Source: Lachnospiraceae bacterium (GTDB lineage: Bacteria > Bacillota > Clostridia > Lachnospirales > Lachnospiraceae). Taken from it: 19,715 nt of DNA. The notes beneath the pieces are model-generated. The model did no database searches. It was not told where the DNA came from and worked only from the letters and a program-made list of their open reading frames with translations. Of this stretch, positions 1 to 6,741 are shown one piece after another (within the stretch, counting starts at the first letter, position 1; each line of letters opens with the position of its first letter). Both the position numbers and the translations under genes were made by a program. Location of the stretch: positions 1 through 19,715 of the forward strand of contig JAHZHB010000031.1 of NCBI GenBank assembly GCA_019420465.1, written 5' to 3'.

Positions 1-181
1 TCAAAGCCTCAATACCGATACCGCCGCTGCCGGCATACAGATCCAGAAAACGCGCACCGGGAATCCACGGCTGCAAAACATTAAATAAAGTCTCCTTCGT
101 CCGATCTGTCGTCGGTCTTGTATCAAGACCTTCCAGTGTCTTCAGAGGGAGACTTCTGCATTTACCTGCAATAACTCTCAT
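1..181 (-). CDS. rsmD: 16S rRNA (guanine-N2)-methyltransferase RsmD, N-terminal part (cut by window edge)
   Basis: The frame starts with ATG at 181 and runs off the left edge, giving about 60 residues beginning MRVIAGKCRSLPLKTLEG. The RVIAG start, the TRPTTDRTKETLFN segment and the DLYAGSGGIGIEAL stretch (SAM-binding motif I of class I methyltransferases) are the signature of RsmD, which methylates G966 (E. coli numbering) of 16S rRNA in the small subunit. Only the substrate-side N-terminus and motif I are visible; the NPPY motif lies outside the window. It sits 13 nt after the stop of the methylglyoxal-synthase-like gene, so the two are probably co-transcribed. In related genomes coaD usually follows rsmD. 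I am sure of the family. Confidence 0.93.
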   Translation of the reverse strand, partial: MRVIAGKCRSLPLKTLEGLDTRPTTDRTKETLFNVLQPWIPGARFLDLYAGSGGIGIEAL

Positions 182-194
182 GTAAAACTCCTGT

Positions 195-590
195 CTAACC
201 AAGCTGCAGCCGCCAGTCCAGATCACCTCTGTCCAGTCCGAGGATCAGAGACTCCGCTGTCGCGATATTGGTCGCGATCGGGATATTATACTGGTCACAG
301 CACTTGGTCACTTCAAATACATCTGGTTCCTTAGGGTCGATCATCGTGGGATTATAGAAAAAGATCACCATATCCATATCTCCTCTGGCGATCATCTCCA
401 TAAACTGCTTGTCACCACCTACCGATCCGGCGAGAAACTTATGAACACGCAGATTGGTCACTTCCTCTATACGACGACCTGTCGTACCGGTCGCATATAC
501 CTGATGTTTTGCAAGGATCCCTTTATAAGCGATGCAGAAATCCTCGATCAGGCTCTTTTTGCTGTTGCTTGCAATAAATCCAATATTCAT
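195..590 (-). CDS. mgsA: Methylglyoxal synthase-fold protein with altered active site
   Basis: A 131-aa protein, the usual length of the bacterial MgsA family (converts dihydroxyacetone phosphate to methylglyoxal). It aligns without gaps to my recollection of E. coli MgsA with an offset of 11. The phosphate-binding YATGTTG loop (32-38), GGD (58-60, equivalent to catalytic Asp71), PD (89-90, Asp101) and ATNIATAE are present. However, the positions equivalent to His19, Asp20, Ser65, Asp91 and His98 are Ser8, Asn9, Ala54, Asn80 and Lys87. The fold and phosphate pocket look intact but the activity is doubtful, so it may be a binding or regulatory relative. The start follows GGAGG with 8 nt spacing, and a sigma-A-type promoter lies upstream. 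It is followed after 13 nt by rsmD. The family is certain; the catalytic function is not. Confidence 0.85.
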   Translation of the reverse strand: MNIGFIASNSKKSLIEDFCIAYKGILAKHQVYATGTTGRRIEEVTNLRVHKFLAGSVGGDKQFMEMIARGDMDMVIFFYNPTMIDPKEPDVFEVTKCCDQYNIPIATNIATAESLILGLDRGDLDWRLQLG

Positions 591-612
591 CTCTCTCGCC
601 TCCTATGTATAC

Positions 613-641
613 ATGATATCAAAACACCCAAATGAATGCAA
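613..641 (-). promoter_or_regulatory. Sigma-A-type promoter for the MGS-like gene and rsmD
   Basis: Read on the minus strand: TTGCAT (636-641), 17-nt spacer, TATCAT (613-618), followed by GGAGG and the ATG at 590. An A/T-rich tract just upstream of the -35 (about 642-690) could act as an UP element. This is pattern recognition only; no start site has been mapped. Confidence 0.65.
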
Positions 642-717
642 TTATTTTTTAAAAAAACATACACAATTAACAAAAAATTTAATTTTTCTTTATTTCGGAT
701 TCACAGAACTTTCCAGT

Positions 718-746
718 GTATTTCTTCTGACTTTCTGCACATACTA
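718..746 (+). promoter_or_regulatory. Sigma-G/sigma-F-like forespore promoter of the SASP gene
   Basis: GTATT (718-722), 17-nt spacer, CATACTA (740-746), about 46 nt before the SASP start codon. The -10 fits the CATWMTA consensus of Bacillus sigma-G/sigma-F promoters, and the -35 resembles GYATR. The gene it serves is a typical sigma-G target, which supports the assignment. Confidence 0.65.
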
Positions 747-792
747 CGAGCGTAACAAGTCAAAACCCAATCAAATAAGGAGGCAATTCATT

Positions 793-1008
793 ATGGCAAA
801 CAGATCTTCCAGTACAACAAGTGTACCTGAAGCAAAGGGAGCAATGGACCGTTTCAAATTTGAGGTGGCAAATGAGCTGGGTGTACCGCTCTCCGACGGT
901 TACAACGGCAACCTGACTTCCAAAGAGAACGGTTCCGTAGGTGGCTATATGGTCAAAAAAATGATCGAAGCCCAGGAAAAACAGATGACAAACGGTCAGA
1001 AGATGTAA
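793..1008 (+). CDS. Alpha/beta-type small acid-soluble spore protein (SASP)
   Basis: A 71-aa protein starting at the ATG that follows AAGGAGG (777-783). Longer upstream frames lack such a site and are not coding. The FEVANELGVPL segment carries the germination-protease (GPR) cleavage-type site after Glu. The NGSVGGYMVKKMIEAQEKQ segment is the second conserved block of alpha/beta SASPs. These proteins coat and protect forespore DNA against UV and chemicals and serve as an amino-acid store on germination. It is one of only two plus-strand genes here and converges on the symporter gene, sharing a bidirectional terminator. A sigma-G/F-like promoter lies upstream. This gene, with gerW further right, marks the host as a spore former. 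Confidence 0.95.
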   Translation: MANRSSSTTSVPEAKGAMDRFKFEVANELGVPLSDGYNGNLTSKENGSVGGYMVKKMIEAQEKQMTNGQKM

Positions 1009-1055
1009 CTCTTCTTTGTCATCTGTCTGCCGTATGGGAAATCTCTTATACAGGC

Positions 1056-1090
1056 AAAAAGGGGGACTGCCCGGCAGGCAGTCCCTTTTT
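1056..1090. terminator. Bidirectional intrinsic terminator between convergent SASP and symporter genes
   Basis: GGGACTGCC - CGGCA - GGCAGTCCC is a 9-bp perfect stem flanked by AAAAA on the left and TTTTT on the right, so a U-tract follows the hairpin on either strand. It lies 48 nt after the SASP stop and 12 nt after the symporter stop at 1103. Confidence 0.9.
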
Positions 1091-1102
1091 CCGTATAATA
1101 TA

Positions 1103-2500
1103 TCATTTTGCTTTTGCCGCTTTTCTGGTGAAATAATCATTGACCAGCTCTTTTACCTTACCGGACAGAAGCAGTAAGGCGATCAGGTTCGGGATGACCA
1201 TCAGACCGTTAAACGTCTCAGATATATCCCAGATCACACCCAGATCTGTCGTAGCACCTATGATAGCAATAAAAGAATAGACAAGCATAAAGCCTTTGTT
1301 TACCTTGCTGCCAAACAGGTACTCGATACAGCGTGTACCATAAAGTCCCCAGCCGATGATCGTAGACAGGGCAAAACAGCACATGGCCACAGCGGTCAGG
1401 ATAGATACCCATCCGCCATACGTCGCTGTAAATCCGCTGATCGTCAGCTCGGCACCTGCCGCCTGGCCAAAGCCGACATTAACGCCGCTTGTCAGAATAA
1501 CAAGGGCTGTAAGTGTACAGATAACGATCGTATCCATGAAAACTTCAAAAATACCAAAGAAGCCCTGCTGTACCGGTTCTTTGATATCGGATGCCGCATG
1601 GGCAATGGAGCCGGTACCAAGACCTGCCTCATTGGAAAAGATACCACGGGATACACCTTTTTTCATACTGGTAAACATACTGCCGACCAGACCGCCGGTC
1701 ATCGCTGCCGGATTAAAGGCACAGACAAAGATCTGCTCAAAAGCCACCGGGATCCGCTGATAGTTAAAAGCCAGTACACCAAGAGCCAGAATAACATATA
1801 AAGCTGCCATAAAAGGCACGAGTTTCTCCGTAACTGTTCCGATACGTTTCAGTCCGCCGACCAGGATCAGCGCAACTAAAAGTGCGATCAGCACACCGAT
1901 CACGAGATTAACGTGGCCAAAATACTGCGGGGCACACAGATTCATATTCTGCAGCACGCTGTCTATGGCTGTGATGATCGTATTGACCTGTGTGGCATTA
2001 CCTGTACCGAAAACTGTCAGCACGCCGAGTACAGCGTAGATAGCAGCCAGAAAATGCCATTTCTTTGACAGACCGTTTTTGATGTAGTACATCGGGCCGC
2101 CTACCCAGTCGCCCTCTTTGTTTTTCTCACGGAAATGTACAGCCAGTGTAACCTCGGAAAACTTGGTACACATACCGAGCAGTGCACTGCACCACATCCA
2201 GAATATGGCGCCAGGACCACCGATCGCGATAGCTCCGGCCACACCGGCGATGTTTCCCGTACCTACCGTAGCTGCCAGAGCGGTACAGACCGCCTGAAAC
2301 GGTGTAACCGAACCGTCGGAAGCTTCCTTTTTCTTAAACATACGGCCGATCGTGCTCTTCATGGCATAGCCAAATTTGCGGATCTGCAGAAAACGTGTCC
2401 GGCAGCTGAGAAGCAGGCCCACACCGATGATGCAGATCATGGCCGGGACACCCCAGACAAAATTATTGATTACTGAATTGATCTTTATGATTTCTTCCAC
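1103..2500 (-). CDS. Sodium:amino-acid (alanine/glycine) symporter, AGCS family
   Basis: A 465-aa polytopic inner-membrane transporter of the AGCS (AlsT/DagA) family, which imports alanine or glycine with Na+. The family signature is clear: ATVGTGNIAGVAGAIAIGGPG around residues 75-95, GGPMYYI near 134, SNEAGLGTGSIAHAA near 290, and about ten hydrophobic spans. Length is normal for the family (about 450-500). The start is GTG (2498-2500); the next in-frame Met is residue 21, inside the first membrane span, so I keep the GTG. The ribosome binding site is weak (AGAGAG). It begins 34 nt after the L,D-transpeptidase stop with no terminator between them, so read-through is likely. The family is certain; the exact amino acid carried cannot be read from the sequence. 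Confidence 0.93.
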   Translation of the reverse strand: MEEIIKINSVINNFVWGVPAMICIIGVGLLLSCRTRFLQIRKFGYAMKSTIGRMFKKKEASDGSVTPFQAVCTALAATVGTGNIAGVAGAIAIGGPGAIFWMWCSALLGMCTKFSEVTLAVHFREKNKEGDWVGGPMYYIKNGLSKKWHFLAAIYAVLGVLTVFGTGNATQVNTIITAIDSVLQNMNLCAPQYFGHVNLVIGVLIALLVALILVGGLKRIGTVTEKLVPFMAALYVILALGVLAFNYQRIPVAFEQIFVCAFNPAAMTGGLVGSMFTSMKKGVSRGIFSNEAGLGTGSIAHAASDIKEPVQQGFFGIFEVFMDTIVICTLTALVILTSGVNVGFGQAAGAELTISGFTATYGGWVSILTAVAMCCFALSTIIGWGLYGTRCIEYLFGSKVNKGFMLVYSFIAIIGATTDLGVIWDISETFNGLMVIPNLIALLLLSGKVKELVNDYFTRKAAKAK

Positions 2501-2534
2501 TGTTTTTCTCTCTTTCGTTCATTAGTTGCATGGC

Positions 2535-3374
2535 TCAGTCCTGCTGTGGCTGCTGTACGGTAAACACAAAGGATGCCTGTTTTTTCAGCTGCGTATGCGG
2601 ATCCGTCAGAGTGTAGGTCACCCTGTAGTCTCCCGGGACAGCTGTATCTACCGTTCCCTTGATCTGTACGGCCTCTTTCAGCGCATCAGCATCTGTCGTT
2701 TTGGATATCAGAGCCACCTGTAAAAGCGGGTCAAACTCTGTTCCGTAAGTGATCATGCGCGTCTTATTGACCAGCAGAATCTCCGGATAGTAGGGATTGG
2801 CCGGATTCGGATCTGTCGGATCCCAACCGGATCTGTACGAAGACGGGATCTTTACCGGAGTATATACAGGCTTTTGCAGAACCTTGGCATCATTGATCAC
2901 GACACGGGTACCGATCTTGCATTTGTCATAGATCCATTTGGCATCGACCACGCTCAGACGAACACAGCCTTTGGATGCCTGTTTGCCCAGCTTGTTAAAC
3001 TCTGCTCTTTCCAGCGTCCGTATATCTTTCTTTTTATAAGGAACGGAATGAAACAGATAGGAACCACTGATCCTGGTGGAATACTGGCCATATACATTGC
3101 CGACCAGCTTTCTCCAGCGGTATCTGGCTTTGGTCCAGTAGGTGCCGCGGATCGTGGAATTATTTTTTCCTGTGGAGCAGTACATGGCCCGTACAAGCTC
3201 GTGCGTTTTGGAATCCACCACATTGACCAGATTCGTCTTTCGGTTGACGTAGATCGTATACTGGCTCGTTTTGACTGTCTTTTTCTTTTTGGCCGCCTGC
3301 GCTGTATGCGGGAACAGTAAAAGCCCTGCCAGCAGCAGCAGAAACAGCACACAGACTCTTCTCTTTCTTTTCAT
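2535..3374 (-). CDS. Exported L,D-transpeptidase (YkuD domain) with C-terminal Ig-like domain
   Basis: A 279-aa protein. Residues 1-27 form a signal peptide: basic KRKRR, a leucine-rich core and a TAQA cleavage site. The YkuD domain spans about 38-165, with His109 (in LFHS) and the SKGCVRLS motif holding Cys137 and Arg139, the residues expected for forming L,D (3-3) crosslinks or anchoring proteins to peptidoglycan. After a Pro/Asp/Asn-rich linker (about 178-196), residues about 197-273 form a beta-rich segment ending VPGDYRVTYTLTDPH...FVFTV, typical of DUF5011/bacterial Ig-like domains. It would act outside the membrane at the wall. The upstream gene is cut off by a strong terminator; the symporter gene follows 34 nt downstream. 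The enzyme class is confident; the biological role (vegetative or spore wall) is not determined. Confidence 0.92.
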   Translation of the reverse strand: MKRKRRVCVLFLLLLAGLLLFPHTAQAAKKKKTVKTSQYTIYVNRKTNLVNVVDSKTHELVRAMYCSTGKNNSTIRGTYWTKARYRWRKLVGNVYGQYSTRISGSYLFHSVPYKKKDIRTLERAEFNKLGKQASKGCVRLSVVDAKWIYDKCKIGTRVVINDAKVLQKPVYTPVKIPSSYRSGWDPTDPNPANPYYPEILLVNKTRMITYGTEFDPLLQVALISKTTDADALKEAVQIKGTVDTAVPGDYRVTYTLTDPHTQLKKQASFVFTVQQPQQD

Positions 3375-3408
3375 TGTAATACACTCTTTTCCTGTTTCGT
3401 ATTGTAAA

Positions 3409-3417
3409 ACTATACCA
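3409..3417 (-). promoter_or_regulatory. Extended -10 promoter element upstream of the L,D-transpeptidase gene
   Basis: On the minus strand TGG-TATAGT (an extended -10 of form TGnTATAGT), about 35 nt before the ATG at 3374. No good -35 hexamer is seen 16-18 nt upstream. A terminator for the preceding gene lies at 3524-3559, so this gene needs its own promoter. Confidence 0.45.
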
Positions 3418-3523
3418 TAAAGGCATACTCTTTACCACTGTAAATGACAAAAAATACGCAAAACGCCATTTATTCAAGCAAAAATACGCTCCTCCGAAGC
3501 GACTTTATCACATTCATAACAGC

Positions 3524-3559
3524 AAAAAACGCTGCGGCTTTTATCACCTGCCGCAGCGT
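3524..3559 (-). terminator. Intrinsic terminator of the PRTase-like gene
   Basis: ACGCTGCGGC (3529-3538) pairs perfectly with GCCGCAGCGT (3550-3559) across an 11-nt loop. On the minus strand the stem is followed by TTTTTT (3524-3529). It begins 34 nt after the PRTase-like stop. The rest of the 3375-3593 gap holds only the promoter listed separately. Confidence 0.9.
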
Positions 3560-3593
3560 CTGAAGCTTTTTATAAAAATCTGCTTTTTATCTC

Positions 3594-4232
3594 TTACAAT
3601 TTGGAATAGCCATAGCTGCTGACGAGACCATCAACCTTGACACCCTGTTTGCAGAGCGGACAGTCATGGCTCGGATATGTATGGTAACCCGGAATATCCC
3701 TGCCGGTAAATACCGCATGGATCGGCATATCTGCCACCTTGCTGACAGCACTGAATATTGCCGAAACACCCGTGATCTTGCCACCGTAATAGAGTACGCT
3801 GTTGATCGTATTGGTCAGGGTATTTCCTGTCGTGATGGAACCTGCCAGAATCAGGACATTCTTGCCGCCGATCATGCTCTGACTGTTGTCACGAAAGATC
3901 AGCTGGCCGGTATGCACGATCTCCGGAGAAACAATATACATCGTCTGATGGGCATTCATGGAAATAACGCCACTTCTGGACAGACGTTCTGCAAGGAAAG
4001 CACCGATCACCTCTGTGCCATCCAGACAGATGATCGAATCTACCGGAATGGAGGCTTCATAGTCAGAGGCCAGGACATCAGCTATACGCTGCGCTTCCGA
4101 ACATCTGGATTTCATCGTCACCATATCCAGACAATGGGTGATGTGCGACTGTGTCGTTGCAAAATGTCCCGGGAAAATCTTTAACTGGATGCGATGGTCT
4201 TTTTCTGCATAAACTTTGTACATGGATTCCAT
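3594..4232 (-). CDS. Type I phosphoribosyltransferase-fold protein lacking the PRPP acidic pair
   Basis: A 212-aa protein starting at the ATG behind GAAGGAGGG (7 nt spacing); an upstream extension lacks an RBS. The order of elements resembles orotate phosphoribosyltransferase: VDSIICLDGTEVIGAFLAERL (65-84) as the flexible substrate region, then VLILAGSITTGNTL (126-139) at the PRPP loop. The canonical loop is hydrophobic-DD-x-x-TTG-x-T; here the two acidic residues are Ala130-Gly131 while ITTGNT is kept. The C-terminus has SHDCPLCKQG (188-197), a Cys pair seen in some OPRT relatives. It would be a cytosolic nucleotide-metabolism or nucleotide-binding protein, but catalysis with PRPP is uncertain. 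It has its own extended -10 promoter and a strong terminator, so it is probably monocistronic, lying between recG and the L,D-transpeptidase gene. Confidence 0.8.
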   Translation of the reverse strand: MESMYKVYAEKDHRIQLKIFPGHFATTQSHITHCLDMVTMKSRCSEAQRIADVLASDYEASIPVDSIICLDGTEVIGAFLAERLSRSGVISMNAHQTMYIVSPEIVHTGQLIFRDNSQSMIGGKNVLILAGSITTGNTLTNTINSVLYYGGKITGVSAIFSAVSKVADMPIHAVFTGRDIPGYHTYPSHDCPLCKQGVKVDGLVSSYGYSKL

Positions 4233-4284
4233 AGATACCCTCCTTCTTTCGCCGGCCCCTGTCCGCCGAAAACTGTTATTATCT

Positions 4285-4293
4285 ATTATACCA
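4285..4293 (-). promoter_or_regulatory. Extended -10 promoter of the PRTase-like gene
   Basis: On the minus strand TGG-TATAAT, a perfect extended -10, about 50 nt before the ATG at 4232. The -35 region is poor, as is common for extended -10 promoters. No recG terminator is evident in the 4233-4425 gap, so read-through from recG is also possible. Confidence 0.6.
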
Positions 4294-4425
4294 TCCCCAA
4301 GTTTTGTACAGCAGAAAAATTTACCTGCGAATTGCCGAAATATTCGCACAATTTATGGGCAATCTGCAATAAAGATTCTTCCTCTGTTTACACTGTATTC
4401 ACAGAGATCCAGCGATACAGTCTTT

Positions 4426-6480
4426 TTACAGGACTACATTTTGCAGCTTCTGTGTCATATACCGGTCCACCCTGTCATGCAGAAGCGCATGCGACTCGAG
4501 GGAAAGATCCGGATCCTCACGCAGCAGAGCCGCCGCATCAGCAGATGCCTGTTTCAGAAGCTCAGCGTCACGATAAATATCACCTATGGCAAATTCCATC
4601 AGACCACTCTGGCGGATGCCAAAGAAATCACCGGGGCCACGGAGCTTCATATCCTCATCCGCGATCACAAAGCCATCGTTTGTCTTTTGCAGAATATCCA
4701 GCCGCCTGCTGTTTTCCTCCTGCTCACCGCCACGTATAAAGATACAGTAGGACTGCGCCTTTCCACGTCCCACACGTCCTCTGAGCTGATGCAGCTGAGC
4801 CAGGCCGAAGCGTTCCGCATTTTCTACCATCATCACTGTCGCATTCGGCACATTCACACCGACCTCAACGACCGTTGTGGAGACCAGTACCTGGATCTCA
4901 TTGGCTGCAAAAGCTGCCATCACCGCATCCTTATCCGCCGGACGCATCTGTCCGTGTAAAAGCCCCACCCTGTAGTCTTTGAAAATTTTCCGGCAGGTCT
5001 CGGCATATTCTGTGACATTTTCAGCCTCGATCTCTTCGCTCGGCTCAACCATAGGACAGATCACATAGGCCTGATGTCCGGCCGCCAGCTCTTTTTCTAT
5101 AAAACGGTATGCCTTCTGCCGGTAGGACGTATCCACCACACAGTTTTTGATGGGCAGACGTCTGGCCGGTTTCTCATCCACGACCGATATATCCAGATCT
5201 CCATACAGAATCATGGCCAGCGTGCGTGGAATCGGCGTTGCACTCATAACCGCAATATTCGGCTTATAGCCTCTGGTGGAAAGTGCCTCACGCTGCCGAA
5301 CACCAAACCGGTGCTGTTCGTCCGTGATCACAAGGCCCAGTGCATGGTACGAAACACTGTCCTGGATCAGCGCATGCGTACCGATCACAAAGGATGCCGT
5401 ACCAAGGGCAATTTTTTCCTTTGCAAGCCTTTTCTCCTTCGCCGTACAGGAGCCTGTAAGAAGCACCACCCGGGAAGGATCCATCTCATTTTCCGTCAAA
5501 AGGCGGCAAAAATCCTCGTAATGCTGTCTGGCCAGCACCTCCGTAGGCGCCATCAGTGCACTCTGCCAGCCATTCTCATCTGCCATGATCATGGCCAGAA
5601 AAGCCAGGATCGTTTTACCACTGCCGACATCTCCCTGGATCAGCCGGTTCATCAGCGTATCCGATGCCAGATCCTGCTCCATCTGGTTCCATACACGCAG
5701 CTGCGCATTTGTAAGACGATACGGCAGTGAATCCATGACCTCCTCCGTCTTCCATCCCGCCTTCATTGGAAAATGGTTACAGGTATCCTCCTGCGCAGTC
5801 TTAAGTTTTTGCATACAGAGAACAAAAAGGAAAAACTCTTCGTATGCGAGTCTTTTTCTCGCACTGAGAAACAGCTCCTGATTTTTCGGAAAATGAATGC
5901 ACTCCATTGCCTGTCGCAAAGACACAAGTGCATACCGCTGTATCAGCGTTTCCGGCATCCAGTCCGTCAGCGCCGTCTGATCCAGCGCACTGCGCACCAT
6001 CTTTGCCACCGTCTTGTTCGACAGCCCCGCCGTCAGCCCATACATCGGCTGCATCGTCTCCTGCACCTCGTCATATTTTGCCAGCGTAAAAATCTCCGGT
6101 TGCTCCATCGTCAGCCGGTTATTCTTCATCAACGTACGCCCACGAAAAACAAAAACAGCCCCTCGTTTTAACGTCGACCGCAAAAAAGGCATATTAAACC
6201 AGGTCAGAGCAAGCTTCCCCGTAGCATCCTGCACCGTAGTCGTCAGAATCGTCAGCTTTTTCACTGCTCGCATCTCTATCGGAAACGTCAGCGCCGCCAT
6301 CACAGCCGCCTTCTCCCCGACCCGAATCTCCCCGATATGCACCGGCGCCCGGTAAATATCATACTCCCGCGGATAATACCGCAAAAGATCCCCCGTCGTC
6401 CGGATCTCCAGCTTTGCAAACAGCTTCTCCGTCTTGTCACCGACCCCCTTCAAAGCCCGTATCGTCTCTCTCTCATCCAT
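4426..6480 (-). CDS. recG: ATP-dependent DNA helicase RecG
   Basis: 684 aa from the ATG at 6480 (RBS AGAGGTG, about 8 nt spacing), the normal RecG length; an in-frame extension to 6606 would run into the palindrome and is rejected. RecG remodels stalled forks and branches Holliday junctions. The N-terminal helical segment has LKGVGDKTEKLFAKL (9-23). The OB-like wedge domain lies at about 50-135. Walker A is GDVGSGKT (283-290) and the DExx box is DEQHRFGV (387-394). The helicase C-terminal half has HGQM, STTVVEVGVNVPNA and QLRGRVGRG. In Bacillus recG also lies downstream of rpmB/yloU/yloV, matching the order here. A 260-nt gap holding a large palindrome separates it from fakA; no clear promoter is seen in front of it. 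Confidence 0.97.
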   Translation of the reverse strand: MDERETIRALKGVGDKTEKLFAKLEIRTTGDLLRYYPREYDIYRAPVHIGEIRVGEKAAVMAALTFPIEMRAVKKLTILTTTVQDATGKLALTWFNMPFLRSTLKRGAVFVFRGRTLMKNNRLTMEQPEIFTLAKYDEVQETMQPMYGLTAGLSNKTVAKMVRSALDQTALTDWMPETLIQRYALVSLRQAMECIHFPKNQELFLSARKRLAYEEFFLFVLCMQKLKTAQEDTCNHFPMKAGWKTEEVMDSLPYRLTNAQLRVWNQMEQDLASDTLMNRLIQGDVGSGKTILAFLAMIMADENGWQSALMAPTEVLARQHYEDFCRLLTENEMDPSRVVLLTGSCTAKEKRLAKEKIALGTASFVIGTHALIQDSVSYHALGLVITDEQHRFGVRQREALSTRGYKPNIAVMSATPIPRTLAMILYGDLDISVVDEKPARRLPIKNCVVDTSYRQKAYRFIEKELAAGHQAYVICPMVEPSEEIEAENVTEYAETCRKIFKDYRVGLLHGQMRPADKDAVMAAFAANEIQVLVSTTVVEVGVNVPNATVMMVENAERFGLAQLHQLRGRVGRGKAQSYCIFIRGGEQEENSRRLDILQKTNDGFVIADEDMKLRGPGDFFGIRQSGLMEFAIGDIYRDAELLKQASADAAALLREDPDLSLESHALLHDRVDRYMTQKLQNVVL

Positions 6481-6534
6481 CTCGTTCACCTCTTTCCCGT
6501 TCATCATATGTAAACCTGGCTCACCAGACCCAAA

Positions 6535-6737
6535 TACTATAATGCATAGCAAACCAGAAAAAGTCCGTTTTCCGGCTGCATAATCACATATAGAGAAATC
6601 CTCCAAGCGACTTTCCCGAGCAAGAGTCCGAGACTACAGGCTCGGACCGGCGCAGGCGGAGCGCAGGAGGATTTCTCTATATGTGACCATGCAGCCGGAA
6701 AGCGGGCTTTTTCGTCCCCTTATCCAATGCAATAGTA
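6535..6737. repeat. Large palindromic element (47-nt near-perfect inverted repeat with structured loop)
   Basis: Arms 6558-6604 and 6666-6712 are inverted copies identical at 43 of 47 positions; all four differences are transitions, so several positions still wobble-pair in RNA. The 61-nt loop holds a second hairpin, GTCCGAG (6626-6632) with CTCGGAC (6641-6647). Shorter outer matches, TACTAT/TGCAT (6535-6547) against ATGCA/ATAGTA (6727-6737), suggest an element of about 200 bp. Each arm has AAAAAG/CTTTTT at its outer end, so the stem resembles an intrinsic terminator on both strands. It fills the gap between the fakA stop (6742) and recG, where nothing else is seen. It could be a MITE-like or REP-like element, or a large transcript-end/processing structure. 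Confidence 0.8.
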
Positions 6738-6741
6738 TATT

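Noticed and set aside
532..792. N-terminal extension of the SASP frame
   Set aside because: It crosses the promoter and lacks an SD; the true start at 793 has AAGGAGG and matches the family start.
2501..2534. Short ATG frame between the L,D-transpeptidase stop and the symporter start
   Set aside because: It runs out of frame into the symporter gene and stops quickly, with no family match; the GTG at 2500 is the better start.
4375..4425. Possible recG terminator
   Set aside because: CTCTGT/ACAGAG can pair over a 13-nt loop but no U-tract follows.
4194..4959. Long plus-strand open frames antisense to the PRTase-like and recG starts and ends
   Set aside because: Shadow frames of real minus-strand genes; compositionally odd (rich in His, Arg, Pro) and without family features.
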